DNA of 64,000 nt, taken from the NCBI GenBank assembly GCA_037179515.1, contig JAXCGZ010019146.1, positions 28,341 through 92,340 of the forward strand, in the 5' to 3' direction. Each line of letters starts with the position of its first letter. Within the stretch, counting starts at the first letter, position 1. The notes beneath the pieces were generated by a model, which worked only from the letters and a program-made list of their open reading frames with translations, was not told the DNA's origin and made no database searches. This document shows positions 39,961-53,165 of this stretch, piece after piece. Made by a program: the position numbers and the translations under genes. Source of the stretch: Halocaridina rubra. Its lineage: Eukaryota; Arthropoda; Malacostraca; Decapoda; Atyidae.

Positions 39961-40091
39961 ACACATGGAATCCACTAGGCAGGTGTGCCAACCGAATTCG
40001 AGTGCTTTTAGCGAACGCTATAAAGACATAAATTTTACGTAATAATTTCTTACACGGAAAGACGAGGTATAAAACAGTGTTACATATACTT

Positions 40092-40139
40092 ATCTCCCAT
40101 GACGGAGGTAGGCTAGAATACTTCCTCCGTGTTCCCCTG
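40092..40139 (+). mobile_element. R1 repeat, left part split by LINE
   Basis: Ends ATACTTCCTCCGTGTTCCCC TG, exactly where the LINE poly(A) (poly-T on plus) begins; the right part resumes at 43581. Confidence 0.8.
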
Positions 40140-43100
40140 TTTTTTTTTTTTTTTTTTTGAGTGTGACACCGGGATAGGCAGAAACTGCCCTCATCAACAA
40201 AGGCCCGGGCACGAGAAAATACCAAGACGAAGGAAAAGAAAAAGGTTAAGGGCAAGGCAGAGATGAGGTAATGTCACACAAAGGAAAACGACAGGCAGAA
40301 ATAACAGTCAAAGTAAAGAGGACCCAGAGATATGGAGGACTAGGCTCTGAGATGACGATAGATCAGCTTTTTGAAGGATGAAAGGTCATAAGAATTAGGA
40401 AAGACAGAAGGAGGAAGAGAGTTCCAGAGTCTGGAGGTAGATGGAAAGAAGCAGTCGCTGCACCGACCAATCCGCGAGCTACAAATCTCCACACAGTACC
40501 TGTGAGATGAGGCCGCTTGGCGAGTGTTACGCGGCCTCGGCAGTGGAGGAGGGATGCAACTCGCCAACTCATCAGAGCAGCGATGGAAGTAGTAGCAATA
40601 GAAAGGCGAAAGGGAAGATACTTTACGGCGAAGAGAGAGAGAATCCAGGTTAGAAGTAAGAGAAGGATCAATAATGAGTCTGACTGCCTTAGATTCAACC
40701 CTATCAAGAAGATAAGTAAAGGAAGAAGCACCACAGATGTGTGAGCAGTATTCTAAGCAGGGACGGATAAGACCTTTGTAAATTTTAAGTAACTGCAATG
40801 AGGAAAAGTAATAACGAAAACGAAACAAAACCCCAATTTTTTGGATGAAGATTTAGAAATTTGGATTATGTAATTCCTCCAAGACAAGTTAGAGGCTATA
40901 TGGATTCCTAATATATTGATAGAGTTAAGAGGGTAACTTTTATTAGTTTCGAAGACAATAGGGTTATCAGGAGGAGAAGAAGATAAAGAGATAGCCAGAA
41001 ACTGTCTTGGAGGCATTGAATTTAACTAAATTTTGAGTGCTCCATTCAGTTACTCTCTGCAAATCGGAGTTAAGAGTAGAAGAAAGAGTGATACGAGATT
41101 GATTAAGAGTAACATATGAAGGTTGTGAAGAAAAGGCAGAGGAAAAGTGAAGGGTAGAATCATCGGCAAAGGCATGCAGAAGAGAGGAAGATGGGGACTG
41201 TAGAAGATCATTGATGAAGAGAAGGAAGAGAGTAGGTGAAAGAACAGAGCCCTGTGGAACACCACTGGAAACAGAGAAAGGGCTAGATGACGCGCCATCA
41301 ACAACTACAGATATAGAACGGTCAGTAAGAAAACTGGAAAATTAGAGAACAGAAAGAAGGGGTAAAGCCATAGGCAGGGAGTTTGGCCAACAGAGCCTTG
41401 TGCCAGACTCTGTCAAAAGCCTTAGAGATATCAAGGGCAACGACAAAGGATTCCCCATAGTTCCTCAGAGAAGATGACCATACATGAGTAAGATAGGACA
41501 GGAGATCACCAGTGGATCTTGCCTTGCGGAAGCCATACTGGTGATTGGAGATAAGTGAGTTAGATTCAAGGCGCTTCAAGAAGTGAGCATTGAGCAAAGT
41601 TTCGAAAACTTTAGCAATAGAGGAGGTTAGAGCAATAGGTCGGTAGTTAAAAGGAATAGAGCAGTCACCCTTCTTAGGAACAGGTTGAACTAGAGCATGC
41701 TTCCAAGATGAAGGATAGATACTGGTTGACAGAATGAGGCAAAAAAGACAGCAAAGCATGGGAGCCAGTTCATCTGCAAACTCCTTAAGGAACCTTGCAG
41801 GGATACCATCGGGACCAGATGCCTTGTTTGTCTTTAGTGAGCGAAGAACCTTATGAACTTTGCGTGAAGAAAGGATAAGGGAGGGAATAGGGTTAGAGAG
41901 GGGAAAAGACAGAGGAACAGGTGCGCTGAAATCGTTGATAGAAGAGTTGGCAGAAAAATGAGAGCCAAAGAGAGTGGCTTTGTCAGTGGGAGAGCAAGCT
42001 ATAGAACCATCAGAACGAATGAGAGGGGGAAAGCTTGAGTTACAGAAGTTTTTTGAGAGGTTTTTGGCTAAGGACCAGAAGCATTTGTCAGTGGGAGAGG
42101 AGTTAAGGTCATCAACTTTCATTCTTATAAAGGAAGCCCTAGACCTTCGAATCTGAGCTGTACAGCGATTCCTAGCTATAATAAAAGCGGAGCGAGTTAA
42201 ATCGGAAGGAGAGGCTTGGTAAGATCGGTGAGCCTGATTCCTAGCCTGGATAGCCATGGAGCAGGCACGGTCAAACCAAGGTGTAGGGGGAGAGAAAGTT
42301 TTTGTAGAAGAGGGGATGTACGCCTCCATTCCCGCGGTCATAATCTCAGCAACTTTTACAGCTACCCGATCAGGGTTGCGGGACCGAAAGCAGTAATCTT
42401 CCCATGGGAAGTCAAAGAGAGAGTTACGCAAATTTTCATATTGGGTTCGCTCGAAGTGCCAAAGGTGGCGTTGAGTAGGAGGGATTGGTGGTGGGGGAGC
42501 GAAAATGGAAGAGACTGAGATCATGAAGTAATCAGATTTACCAAGAGGGGAAAGCACAGAATAGGAGTAGCTTGAAGGGTTAGAAGTAAAAAATAGGTCA
42601 AGAGTGTTTGCAGCATGTTCGTGACGATCAGGAATGCGAGTAGGATGTTTGATAATTTGCTCCAGATCGTGAGTTATAGAGAAAGCAAGAGCCTCGCTTC
42701 CTCCCATATCAGTGTGAGAAGAATGAAGCCACTCACTGTGGTGTACATTAAAGTCTCCAATGTAGAGAACTTCGGTATGTGGGTGAGAAGATAGCAAGGA
42801 CTCATGGCACGAGGAGAGATATTCAAAGAAAGACACAAACTCGGTGGAGTTTGGAGAACAGTAGCAGAATCAAAGGATGATAGTGGTAGTGGAGAGATAG
42901 ACTTTTAGCCAGAGAACATCAAATTCAGGAGATTCAAGGTCCATGAGCCTCACAGTAGGAGTGTTAATGTTGCAGTAAGCACAGACCCCACCTTTGGAAC
43001 GAAAACGAGTATACAGATTATAGTGGGAGATTTGGAAAGGGTCAGTGGAAGCATGTATAGACAATTGGGTTTCAGATAGGAGGAGGAGGTTAGGGAGGAA

Positions 43101-43580
43101 AGTGCCCAAGTGCTGTTCCACAGACGAAAGATTAGAGTTCAGCTTACGAATGTTTGAATAGTGAAGAGTGAAAGAAGCAGATCTATTGGGAGGTGCAAGG
43201 TTAAGAGCAGAACCATTACTACCACCAGGCGTGTCTGCCCTCAAGCCAATGGTGGAGTCAACACGATCCCCGGAGATTCTTCGCACCCCACTATGCCGGG
43301 TACTGGGGGTCATTAGTTGCGAACCTTCCATAAATAATGACAAAATGTGAGGAAAAGGAAAGTAAAAGAGACAGATGTGCAGAATGTTGTGACTTGTCAA
43401 ATGTAATGGAATAGCAAGAGATGTATAATGAATATGCCAGAATATTCAGTGTAGATGTAGGCATGAGGAAAGAACCGTCCTGAAGGAAGACTCAACCTGG
43501 AACTGTCTGGACCAGTCCTAGTTGCATCCTAATACCTTCAGTCGTAGTCTTTCAAAGGGCGGCTGGTGCCATGGCCAACC
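40140..43580 (-). mobile_element. Jockey/I-group LINE, nearly full length (3.44 kb)
   Basis: On the minus strand it begins GGTTGGCCATGGCACCAGCC at 43580, carries a single endonuclease-reverse transcriptase frame, a 3' UTR with GTGCCCGGGCC and GTGTCACACTCA, and ends in poly(A) (40140-40159). It sits inside an R1 repeat whose two halves flank it; no clean target duplication is visible and a few R1 bases are missing. Clade (Jockey, I or relative) is not certain. Confidence 0.88.
40340..43400 (-). pseudogene. Endonuclease-reverse transcriptase of the Jockey/I-group LINE, several breaks
   Basis: The endonuclease starts with YSNIRKLNSN and has LLSETQ (catalytic Glu) and YIGDFNVHHSEW. A stop at 42870-42872 interrupts it, and the usual SDH motif near its end reads SDY (His to Tyr, codon 42528-42530), which should block cleavage. 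The reverse transcriptase follows: FNYRPIALTSS, QYGFRKARSTGDL, VALDISKAFDRVWH, then after a frame break near 41340 GVPQGSVLSP and FADD (41159-41170, intact). Further breaks are near 41007 and 40836. The C-terminal part (40828-40340) has IRPCLEYCSH and RLWNSLPPSVFPNSYDL, ending KKLIYRHLRA. A young full-length copy with about four disabling changes. Confidence 0.88.
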
Positions 43581-43711
43581 TACTCGTAAGAGTCGACTAA
43601 ATCGGGGGAGAGAGGGGACTGGGAATTCCCTGCTCTATTTTCTCTTCCCACAGAGTCAGAGTAGTTAGCCTTGACTCAGCCACTCCCCTTATAAGGGGAA
43701 AAATGGCTCAT
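43581..43711 (+). mobile_element. R1 repeat, right part
   Basis: Resumes TCGTAAGAGTCGACTAAATC, GGGACTGGGAATTCCCTGCT, CCTTGACTCAGCCACTCCCC, TTATAAGGGGAAAAATGGCT. It completes the half at 40092. Confidence 0.85.
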
Positions 43712-43840
43712 GTCACTAGACAAATAGATATGCACTTATATAAAAACTAAAATATCCTTAGAGAATCCGTAAAAAAAAAAAAATAGATTCAAAATATACT
43801 TTAAGAGAGAAGAAGTAATTCAGCTGATATGGATAGGTAA

Positions 43841-44272
43841 ATGAGAATTGAGAACAAGGATAAAAAGAGAATAGAGAAAGATGATAAGAGAGATAAGGGG
43901 AGAAACAGATAGATGAGAATTGAGAACAAGGATAAAAAGAGAAAAGAGAACGATGATAAGAGATATAAGGGGAGAAACAGATAGATGAGAATTGAGAACA
44001 AGGATAAAAAGAGAATAGAGAAAGATAATAAGAGCGATAAGGGGAGAAACGGATAGATGAGTATTGAGAACAAGGATAAAAAGAGAGTAAGGAAAAATGA
44101 TAAGAGCGATAAGGGGAGAAACGTATAGATGAGAATTGAGAACAAGGCTAAAAAGAGAATAGAGAAAGATGATAACAGCGATAAGAGGAGAAAAGGATAG
44201 ATGAGAATTGAGAACAAGGATAAAAAGAGAATAGAGAAAGATGATAAGAGCGATAAGGGGAGAAACGGATAG
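43841..44272 (+). repeat. 72-bp minisatellite, six units
   Basis: ATGAGAATTGAGAACAAGGA starts units at 43841, 43913, 43985, 44057, 44129 and 44201 with no length change. The period is a multiple of three, so two minus-strand frames stay open with a 24-residue Leu/Ser/Phe-rich repeat. Probably not coding. Confidence 0.95.
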
Positions 44273-44573
44273 ATGGTAGATGAGAGGAGGACTATATATG
44301 GAGGGAGAATCAGAGACAAGTGGAACCAATTATTTCGATGACCGACGTTCAGTTATGGTCATTATCTTTGGTAAAGGCGATTTGGAATCGAACGAGGGAT
44401 AGAAAAAAGAAGAAAAAGAAAAGAAAAGACAAAAAGAATAGGAAGAGTGGAATTGAAGAGAGAGATAGACAAATGTACTTTTATATCATACAAGAGTAAC
44501 ATACGTGCTCATCATTTGTAGACATAAAACGGTCGAAAAAAGACTTGATACAAATTCATTCCATTTGTATAAA

Positions 44574-44852
44574 GGGGGGTTTACACGGTCAAACGGTTCG
44601 TCGAACGCGGTTCGACAGAAAAGTGTTTGAAGTGATGTTCGAACGTGTGAACGGGGTATTTGGTTGTCGAACACGAACGCGGTTCGACAGACAAGTGTTT
44701 GAAGCGATGTTCGAACGTGTGAACGGGGTATTTGGTTGTCGAACACGGAACGTGTTCGACAACCAAATACCCCGTTCACACGTTCGAACATCACTTCAAA
44801 CGCTTGTCTGTCGAACCGCGTTCGAAGAACCGTCTGACCGTGTAAACCACCC
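44574..44852 (+). mobile_element. Foldback element F1, copy b (arms +, +, -)
   Basis: Same termini and arm sequence as 36450-36753, but with two forward arms (44574-44683 and a partial one to about 44752) and one reverse arm (about 44753-44852). Confidence 0.85.
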
Positions 44853-44969
44853 TTTACTCAATGAAGTGGCTTTTAAATACTTTAAAAGCTCTATTCACAC
44901 AAGTAACGGTGTACAGAGAGATTTTGTACACCTTTGTACTATTCGTCGAATAGGCTCTCAGGGTCTATC

Positions 44970-45106
44970 ATTTTTTTTTATGAGTGTGATACAGAAACGG
45001 GCAAAGAAAATTGCCCTCATCGGGCCCGGGCACCAATAAAACAGTTAAGATGAAGAAAAAAGTAGTAGCTTCAGGACAAGGCAGAAATTAGAGAATGATA
45101 AATAGT
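44970..45106 (-). mobile_element. Tail-only copy of the Jockey/I-group LINE
   Basis: The reverse complement matches the last 130 bases of the element at 40140: TTCTGCCTTGTCCTGAAGCT, GTGCCCGGGCCCGATGAGGG and a TCACACTCATAAA end followed by A. Confidence 0.75.
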
Positions 45107-46787
<1,681 letters not shown>

Positions 46788-46977
46788 TTCCGGTTTTACG
46801 TCACGGACTCCGTTTTCTAAGGGCTAGAACGGTTGCCTTCATGCGAAGGTCTTGTTTTGGCAGATGCAATCGTTACCCTGAGTGCATGCCCTTGCTAACT
46901 TCAGACCGTTATGGGGCGCGAACCCTCGACCTGACGCCTCAGAGTCGCGGACGCTACCGCTTGAGCCACGGCGACTA
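46788..46977 (-). mobile_element. SINE family 1, full copy
   Basis: The reverse complement begins GTAGTCGCCGTGGCTCAAGC (A box GTGGCTCAAGCGGTAGCG), has GAGGGTTCGCGCCCC (B box), the body GTTAGCAAGGGCATGCACTC and ends GTCCGTGACGTAAAACCGGA. Confidence 0.85.
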
Positions 46978-47069
46978 CTCAAAGTCTATATTTTCAATAT
47001 CTACACAGTTTTCACACTTTTTTTTTTTTTTTTTTTTTTTTTGCGTTTGTCACTATTAAAATCCACTTT

Positions 47070-47215
47070 TGGGTAGACAGAGAGAGGTTGGAGCTGGGGA
47101 CTTAAGACTAGATGTGGTTCCTAACGTTCAGCGGTGGAGTCGATGGCAGGCCATCACCTTCCGAATTAAGTGCTCTCACCACTTCCGTACCGCGGCTTCT
47201 ACCAATTTTCCTTGT
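47070..47215 (-). mobile_element. SINE family 4, diverged copy
   Basis: The reverse complement starts GCCGCGGTACGGAAGTGGTG and ends TCCCCAGCTCCAACCTCTCT; both fit family 4, with a degenerate B box CATCGACTCC. Confidence 0.6.
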
Positions 47216-48044
47216 ATATTTACAGGAAATGAGACATTCTGGATACTGCATAGATGTCAACAACACATTTGTAAATACTATTTGTAGCAGTTAATCAACT
47301 GCTCACATAAATACTGATTAGTTTTCACATTATGAATGGAAATATCGCTGTTATGGTTAATTGGGAAACTAATAATTAGTTGTAGAAACACGTGACTTAA
47401 TTGCCGTAGACAATTTTTTTTTCTCTAGCAAACAGGTAAGCGAATCAAAATTGTATTTTGATATCGGCAGGAACTACAATGCAAAGCATAATGTAAACAT
47501 GTTAAGACATGTAAAGGCATTAGCAAGACTAACCACGTGTTAGAAGGCTTTTCGTTAGCCTATCTATCTATCCATCCATCCATCTAGCTATCCCCTCGAC
47601 AATAACGTTGCGTATAATATCTATCATTTTGACTATGGAGGGCATTAGAGAGTACGAATTACATATCTATAGTCGACACAGAAGATAAATCAAAAGAAAC
47701 AAATTCCAAGGCAAAATTTCAGAGCAATAAGCGTGATTTGCAAACGTGGTTACAATTTATTATATAGGACGTACGGATACGCATTTAAAAACTGTCGCAC
47801 GAAATAATTGGCAGACGTGTCAAGCAGTTACGCAAAATGACGCATAAAATTAAAAATTAATGATAACATATCACAATTTACCAAATCTACCACTCGAGTG
47901 CACCAAACAAACACATTAAACAACAATAAATCTCAATATATCGACCTAATTTGATCATACCTAACTTAACCTCATACGCATATGCCCATCCTAACCTTTA
48001 CAAAAAAACAATCTGAATTCAATTTAATTTGAATTTCAGATCAA
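47216..48044 (+). other. Unassigned sequence
   Basis: No gene or recognised transposon; ATCTATCCATCC run at 47563-47590. Confidence 0.35.
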
Positions 48045-48168
48045 AACTTAGCACGAGGGTCTGCCCCTCTCTTTTTTGTCTTTTACTTCATTTAATTTTC
48101 GTGCTTTTCCCTCCAATTCCCTTATATCCTTGATTCCCTCCCCTTTTCCCCCCTCCTATCCTATCCCA

Positions 48169-48204
<36 letters not shown>
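48045..48204 (+). mobile_element. Retroelement 3' end with poly(A)
   Basis: A pyrimidine-rich 3' UTR-like stretch (CTTTTCCCTCCAATTCCC, CCCTCCTATCCTATCCCATC) ends in about 30 A (48174-48204). Family not identified. Confidence 0.5.
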
Positions 48205-48206
<2 letters not shown>

Positions 48207-48390
48207 AGGAGTCCCTCGGAAGGCGTATCGGTAACTAGTAAATTTCAGTCATAAGCTTAGTTCGCTCTTTGATAATGAAACAATTTTATTTCCCTTGGAG
48301 GGCAAGTACTGAGTATCCGACCAAATATTTATTCCCAAGCAAATTCGTAAGAAATTAACTTAATGCTAATGCTTTATTTTACTCCATAAA

Positions 48391-48583
48391 ATCCGGTTTT
48401 ACGTTACGGACTCCCTTTTCTACCAAGGGCTAGGACGGTTGCCTTCTTGCGAAGGACTTGCTTTGGCAGATATAATTGTTACCCTGAGTGCATGCCCTTG
48501 CTAACCTCAGACCGTGACGGGAAGCGAACCCTCGGCCTGACGCTTCAAAGTCGCGGACGCTACCGCTTGAGCCACGGTGATTA
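48391..48583 (-). mobile_element. SINE family 1, full copy
   Basis: Same structure as 46788, with scattered substitutions (for example AATTGTTACCCTGAGTGC). Confidence 0.85.
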
Positions 48584-49186
48584 CCTGTATATCCCTCCAT
48601 AATAATGACAATAATGTCTTCTCTATAGAAGCCTCTCTTGAGCGCTCTACCATCACGAAAGGAACTTTTAACTATGTGAGCGTTTACTAATACTAAACTT
48701 CACAAGTGTCTCTCAGCGCATACTGATAACATTTAAAGCTTCATTTATTCCATAATAACGAATATATCTCCCTTTGGGAAGGAAGCATTTCTTGAAAGTT
48801 CTACTTTAAACTTATTTACAGCCATAAATCAAAAAACTTTTGTTTCGACTTAATAATAATACATTTTAACTCCAACAATAGCCTCTCATAAGAACCCTAA
48901 CTTCACGAGAAGGGATGCCTACGTATGTCCTTGACAGTATAAGTCACGATAGTTAAATTGGCATCATTAACATAAAATTCCTACTTGCAGTTATAGCCAA
49001 TTATATGAATTTTCCATGCGTGAAGCGATGCCATCCCTGTGCACCAGTGACTCTAAAATGTACAGATGAAATCCGTGAAAATGATTTGTAACTACTATGG
49101 AAAATATTCTAATGGCGAACTGTAATTGATCAAAGACATTACGAGGCTGGATGATGTGAGAGCAGAGGGGTCTTGTTTAAGTTTTC

Positions 49187-49189
<3 letters not shown>
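48584..49189 (+). other. Unassigned sequence
   Basis: No gene recognised; a weak recurrence of AACTTCACAAG and CATAA words hints at an old minisatellite. Confidence 0.3.

Positions 49190-49268
<79 letters not shown>
49190..49268 (+). repeat. (AT)n microsatellite
   Basis: Uninterrupted AT array. Confidence 0.95.
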
Positions 49269-49272
<4 letters not shown>

Positions 49273-49508
49273 GGGCAGTTTACAATCAATTCAGAGGGAA
49301 ATCTATAATGAATTTTAGTAAAAAAAAAAAATTATCTGGGATAAAACTATATCAGAGATTAGTGTCCGGCGTCATAGCGCATTATTAGAAGTTAGTTAAA
49401 GATGGAGAATAATTACACTGTTAAATTATCATAAATATTGCAGCGGAGTACTCAATGCAATGCGCCTCTGATAATTTCTGAACAGAATTTCAGCATAACT
49501 TTAAAAAA

Positions 49509-50028
<520 letters not shown>

Positions 50029-50287
50029 GATAATGGTGACAAGAGAAATTAAATATTTTAATAAACTAGTCAAAACTGAAGGATAATTTAGAATTTTTCC
50101 CCTCAAAAGGAAGACAAAACTAAAAAAAAAACCTATTGAAAAATCCTTTGATTATAACCACACATTCAAAAAAGTCCAGCAGATAGGATATCTGGGTTGC
50201 GATAGACAGCTGATAAATAATTTTTCTAAATCATTCTTGAGCGGACTGACTTAAAAAAAAAAAAGTCTCAGACGCAAGCCATTGCGT

Positions 50288-50415
50288 ATCGTTCCCTCAT
50301 TTCTGCCTTGTTCTTAACTTTCTACTTTTTCTTCGTCTTAATGTTTTCTTGGTGCCCGGGCCCGATGAGGATAATTTTCTTGCCTGTCCCAGTGTCACAC
50401 TCATAAAAAAAAAAA
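50288..50415 (+). mobile_element. Tail-only copy of the Jockey/I-group LINE
   Basis: CCTCATTTCTGCCTTGTTCT, TGGTGCCCGGGCCCGATGAG, CAGTGTCACACTCAT and poly(A). Confidence 0.8.
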
Positions 50416-50624
50416 GATTTTGAGTGAATGATAAAATGAAAATGAAAATTCATTTACGAAATAAAGAGATGATTAGTTAATAAGAAGCAAACCGTGATAA
50501 GGTATAAATAACATTTGTAATTCTGCCTAATCCATCCCAAACATAATCTCCAAATAAACAAAGAATTTTCTAAAAGTCTTAAAAAAATACTGACTTATTT
50601 TGTGTCTGTATTAGAATCCAACAA

Positions 50625-51000
50625 GTAAGTGTCAGTGACACAACTATTCTAGGCATCGTGAAGAGAAATCTTAACAGAAATGTAAGCACAAAACACAAAG
50701 TGTCACTAACAGCTGTTCTAAGCATCACGATAATACCAGATGTGTAAGCATAAAACACTTAATGTAACTAACAGCTATTGTAAGCATCAAGAGGAATGTA
50801 AGCACCAGGCACTCGGTATAACAGCAATTTTGGCACCGAGAAGAAGGCCATTAAAAGATATGTAAGCACGGAATGTATGCACAGAACACCGAGCATTCAT
50901 CACACGTTTCTTCTAAGCACCACAAAGAACGTTAGCATAAAAGTATAAATACACCATTGAGCACTGTTGACAACTATTAAAAAAAAAAAATATGAGAGAG
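50625..51000 (+). repeat. Degenerate minisatellite, older part
   Basis: GTAAGCAYMAAACAC, GTGTCACTAACAGCT and TCTAAGCATCA words recur at about 60-70 bp. Probably a decayed outer part of the 69-bp array that starts near 51530. Confidence 0.6.
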
Positions 51001-51159
51001 AGACATCACGTGTCACTAACAAAACTGCATGAAACACTTTAAACTGAAACAGCAAAAGAAAAATATACAAAAAGAAACATCTGATCTAAACATAACTGAT
51101 CTAAACACCATGAAGTGAAATCCTAATAGAGTATATACATAAAAATACAAGTTATTTTA

Positions 51160-51228
51160 TCTTCCCAAAGAGTCAAGAATATTTTGCCTTGACTCAGCCA
51201 CTCCCCTTATATGGGGAAAATGGCTCAT
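51160..51228 (+). mobile_element. R1 repeat, 3' part
   Basis: TATCTTCCCAAAGAGTCAAG, CCTTGACTCAGCCACTCCCC, TTATATGGGGAAAATGGCTC then ATATAGAGAGA. Confidence 0.85.
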
Positions 51229-51529
51229 GTATATAGAGAGAGACATCAAAATCCAAGTATTAATAAAACGACTGCTCTACATTCTATCACGAGGAAAGCT
51301 TACATGCATAAACATCTCAGAAACAAAATGATTATTTCAAAACTCCCTCAACACAACCAAAATAAATATCAACAAAGTAACATTCATACAACTGCTCGAA
51401 AACACTATGGATAGGAACACTATAAAAATATTCGCATACAAAAGTAACACTCACACGAGTTTTAAACACTTAAGGAAGACTCGTACAAGCCCATTCATCT
51501 AGTACTGCGTAACATTAACACAGCTACTC

Positions 51530-52115
51530 TAAGTGTTCCCACTTGAAAGGGAACACTTAAAAGGAATACAAGCATCAAACAACAAGTAACATTTATATAA
51601 GTATTAAATACATGAAGAGGGACACTTAGCGGGACTACACGCATCAAACAATGAGTTTCACTTATATAAGTATTAAATACATGAAGAGGAACATTTAGCA
51701 AGAATACACTCATCAAACAACGAATAACATCTATAAAAGTATTATATACATGAAGAGGAACACTTAGCAGGAATACGCGCATCAAACAATGAGTAACACT
51801 TATGTAAGTATTCAACACATGAGGAGGAATACTTAACAGGAATACACGCATAAAACAATGAGTAACACTTATATAAGTATTAAATGCATGAAGAGAAACA
51901 CTTAACAGGAATACAAATATCAAACAATGAGTAACACTTATAAAAGTATTAAGCACATGAAAAGGAACACTTAACAGGAATACACACATAATTTCATGAG
52001 AACACTTTTAAATAAGTATTAAATGCATGAAGAGGAACACTTAACTGGAATAAACACATTACACAATGAGTAACACTTATATAAGTATTAAACACAGGTA
52101 GAGGAACATCTTTTA
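51530..52115 (+). repeat. 69-bp minisatellite, about eight units
   Basis: The word CAATGAGTAACACTTATA (or near variants) begins at about 51582, 51651, 51720, 51789, 51858, 51927, 51996 and 52066, that is every 69 bp. The minus strand stays open for 164 codons with a 23-residue repeat (VFLLSVPLHVFNTYISVTH). Confidence 0.95.
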
Positions 52116-52145
52116 GAACAATAACTAGAAAATATATACTGGAAG

Positions 52146-52310
52146 CCACGGTACCTTAGTTGCAGAGCTCGCACATCAAGTAAGGACGAGCCTGACTAAA
52201 GCGGGTTCGATCCCGCAGCGGAGCGATTGGAAGGGCATCAAGCCTTAATTCCTTAGCAGCTCCAATCAGCTTGTATCCACCCTCAGTTGGACTGGAACTA
52301 ATTCTGATCC
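52146..52310 (+). mobile_element. SINE family 3
   Basis: Head GCCACGGTACCTTAGTTGCA, B box GCGGGTTCGATCCCGC (a perfect T-arm), body GAAGGGCATCAAGCCTTAAT and CAGCTTGTATCCACCC as at 23893. The acceptor ends do not pair. Confidence 0.75.
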
Positions 52311-52560
52311 TTTAAATGAGATATCGTGTTTCAGGTTGATAGGTGTTTGAGGTTTAGACTATTATACAATAAAGTAAAAAACTGAATATAATAATTAACA
52401 CATTGATTAACATATATAACACATATACTTAAATATAATCTTCATATCGCGATTTACTCGGGTAATAAGGAAAGCAGAATTTTTTTTTATACCATAATCA
52501 TCTAAGTTATTCCACGATTCATCAAAATATACTAGTTATATGATAGTGAAATTAGAGCAT

Positions 52561-52566
52561 ACATAT

Positions 52567-52635
<69 letters not shown>
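52561..52635 (+). repeat. (AT)n microsatellite
   Basis: AT array that has replaced the head of the next SINE. Confidence 0.95.
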
Positions 52636-52638
<3 letters not shown>

Positions 52639-52798
52639 GTCAGGTCGAGGGTTCGCGCCCCGTCACGGTCTGTGGTTAGCAAGGGCATGCACTCAGGGTA
52701 ACGATTACATCTGCCAAAACATGTCCTTCTCAGGAAGGCATCCGTCCTAGCCCTTGGTAGAAAAGGGAGTCCGTGACGTAAAACCGGATTAAACGTAC
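52636..52798 (+). mobile_element. SINE family 1, head truncated
   Basis: Begins at GGCGTCAGGTCGAGGGTTCG (B box) and ends GTCCGTGACGTAAAACCGGA, between two microsatellites. Confidence 0.85.
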
Positions 52799-52799
52799 A

Positions 52800-52959
<160 letters not shown>

Positions 52960-53084
52960 GTAGTAAGAAAAGATTGGGATTAAACAGTAGAAAAGTAGCC
53001 ACAGCATATTCAAATAGCTCTATATATCTTCTTTATATTTGAAAAAAAAAATTGTCTAAAAACGAAGATCTCTATCTATATACA

Positions 53085-53165
53085 TGAGCTTTTTTCCCCT
53101 TATAAGGGAAGTGGCTGTGTCAAGACAAAATACTCTGACTCTTTGGGAAGAGAAAATACGGGTGA
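53085..53165 (-). mobile_element. R1 repeat, 3' part, inverted
   Basis: The reverse complement reads TCTTCCCAAAGAGTCAGAGT, GACACAGCCACTTCCCTTAT, AAGGGG. Confidence 0.75.

Noticed and set aside
41974..43350. Plus-strand frames of 60-100 codons
   Set aside because: They are shadows of the minus-strand LINE coding region.
50640..52115. A CRISPR-like array
   Set aside because: The repeat units are contiguous with no unique spacers, and the genome is eukaryotic.
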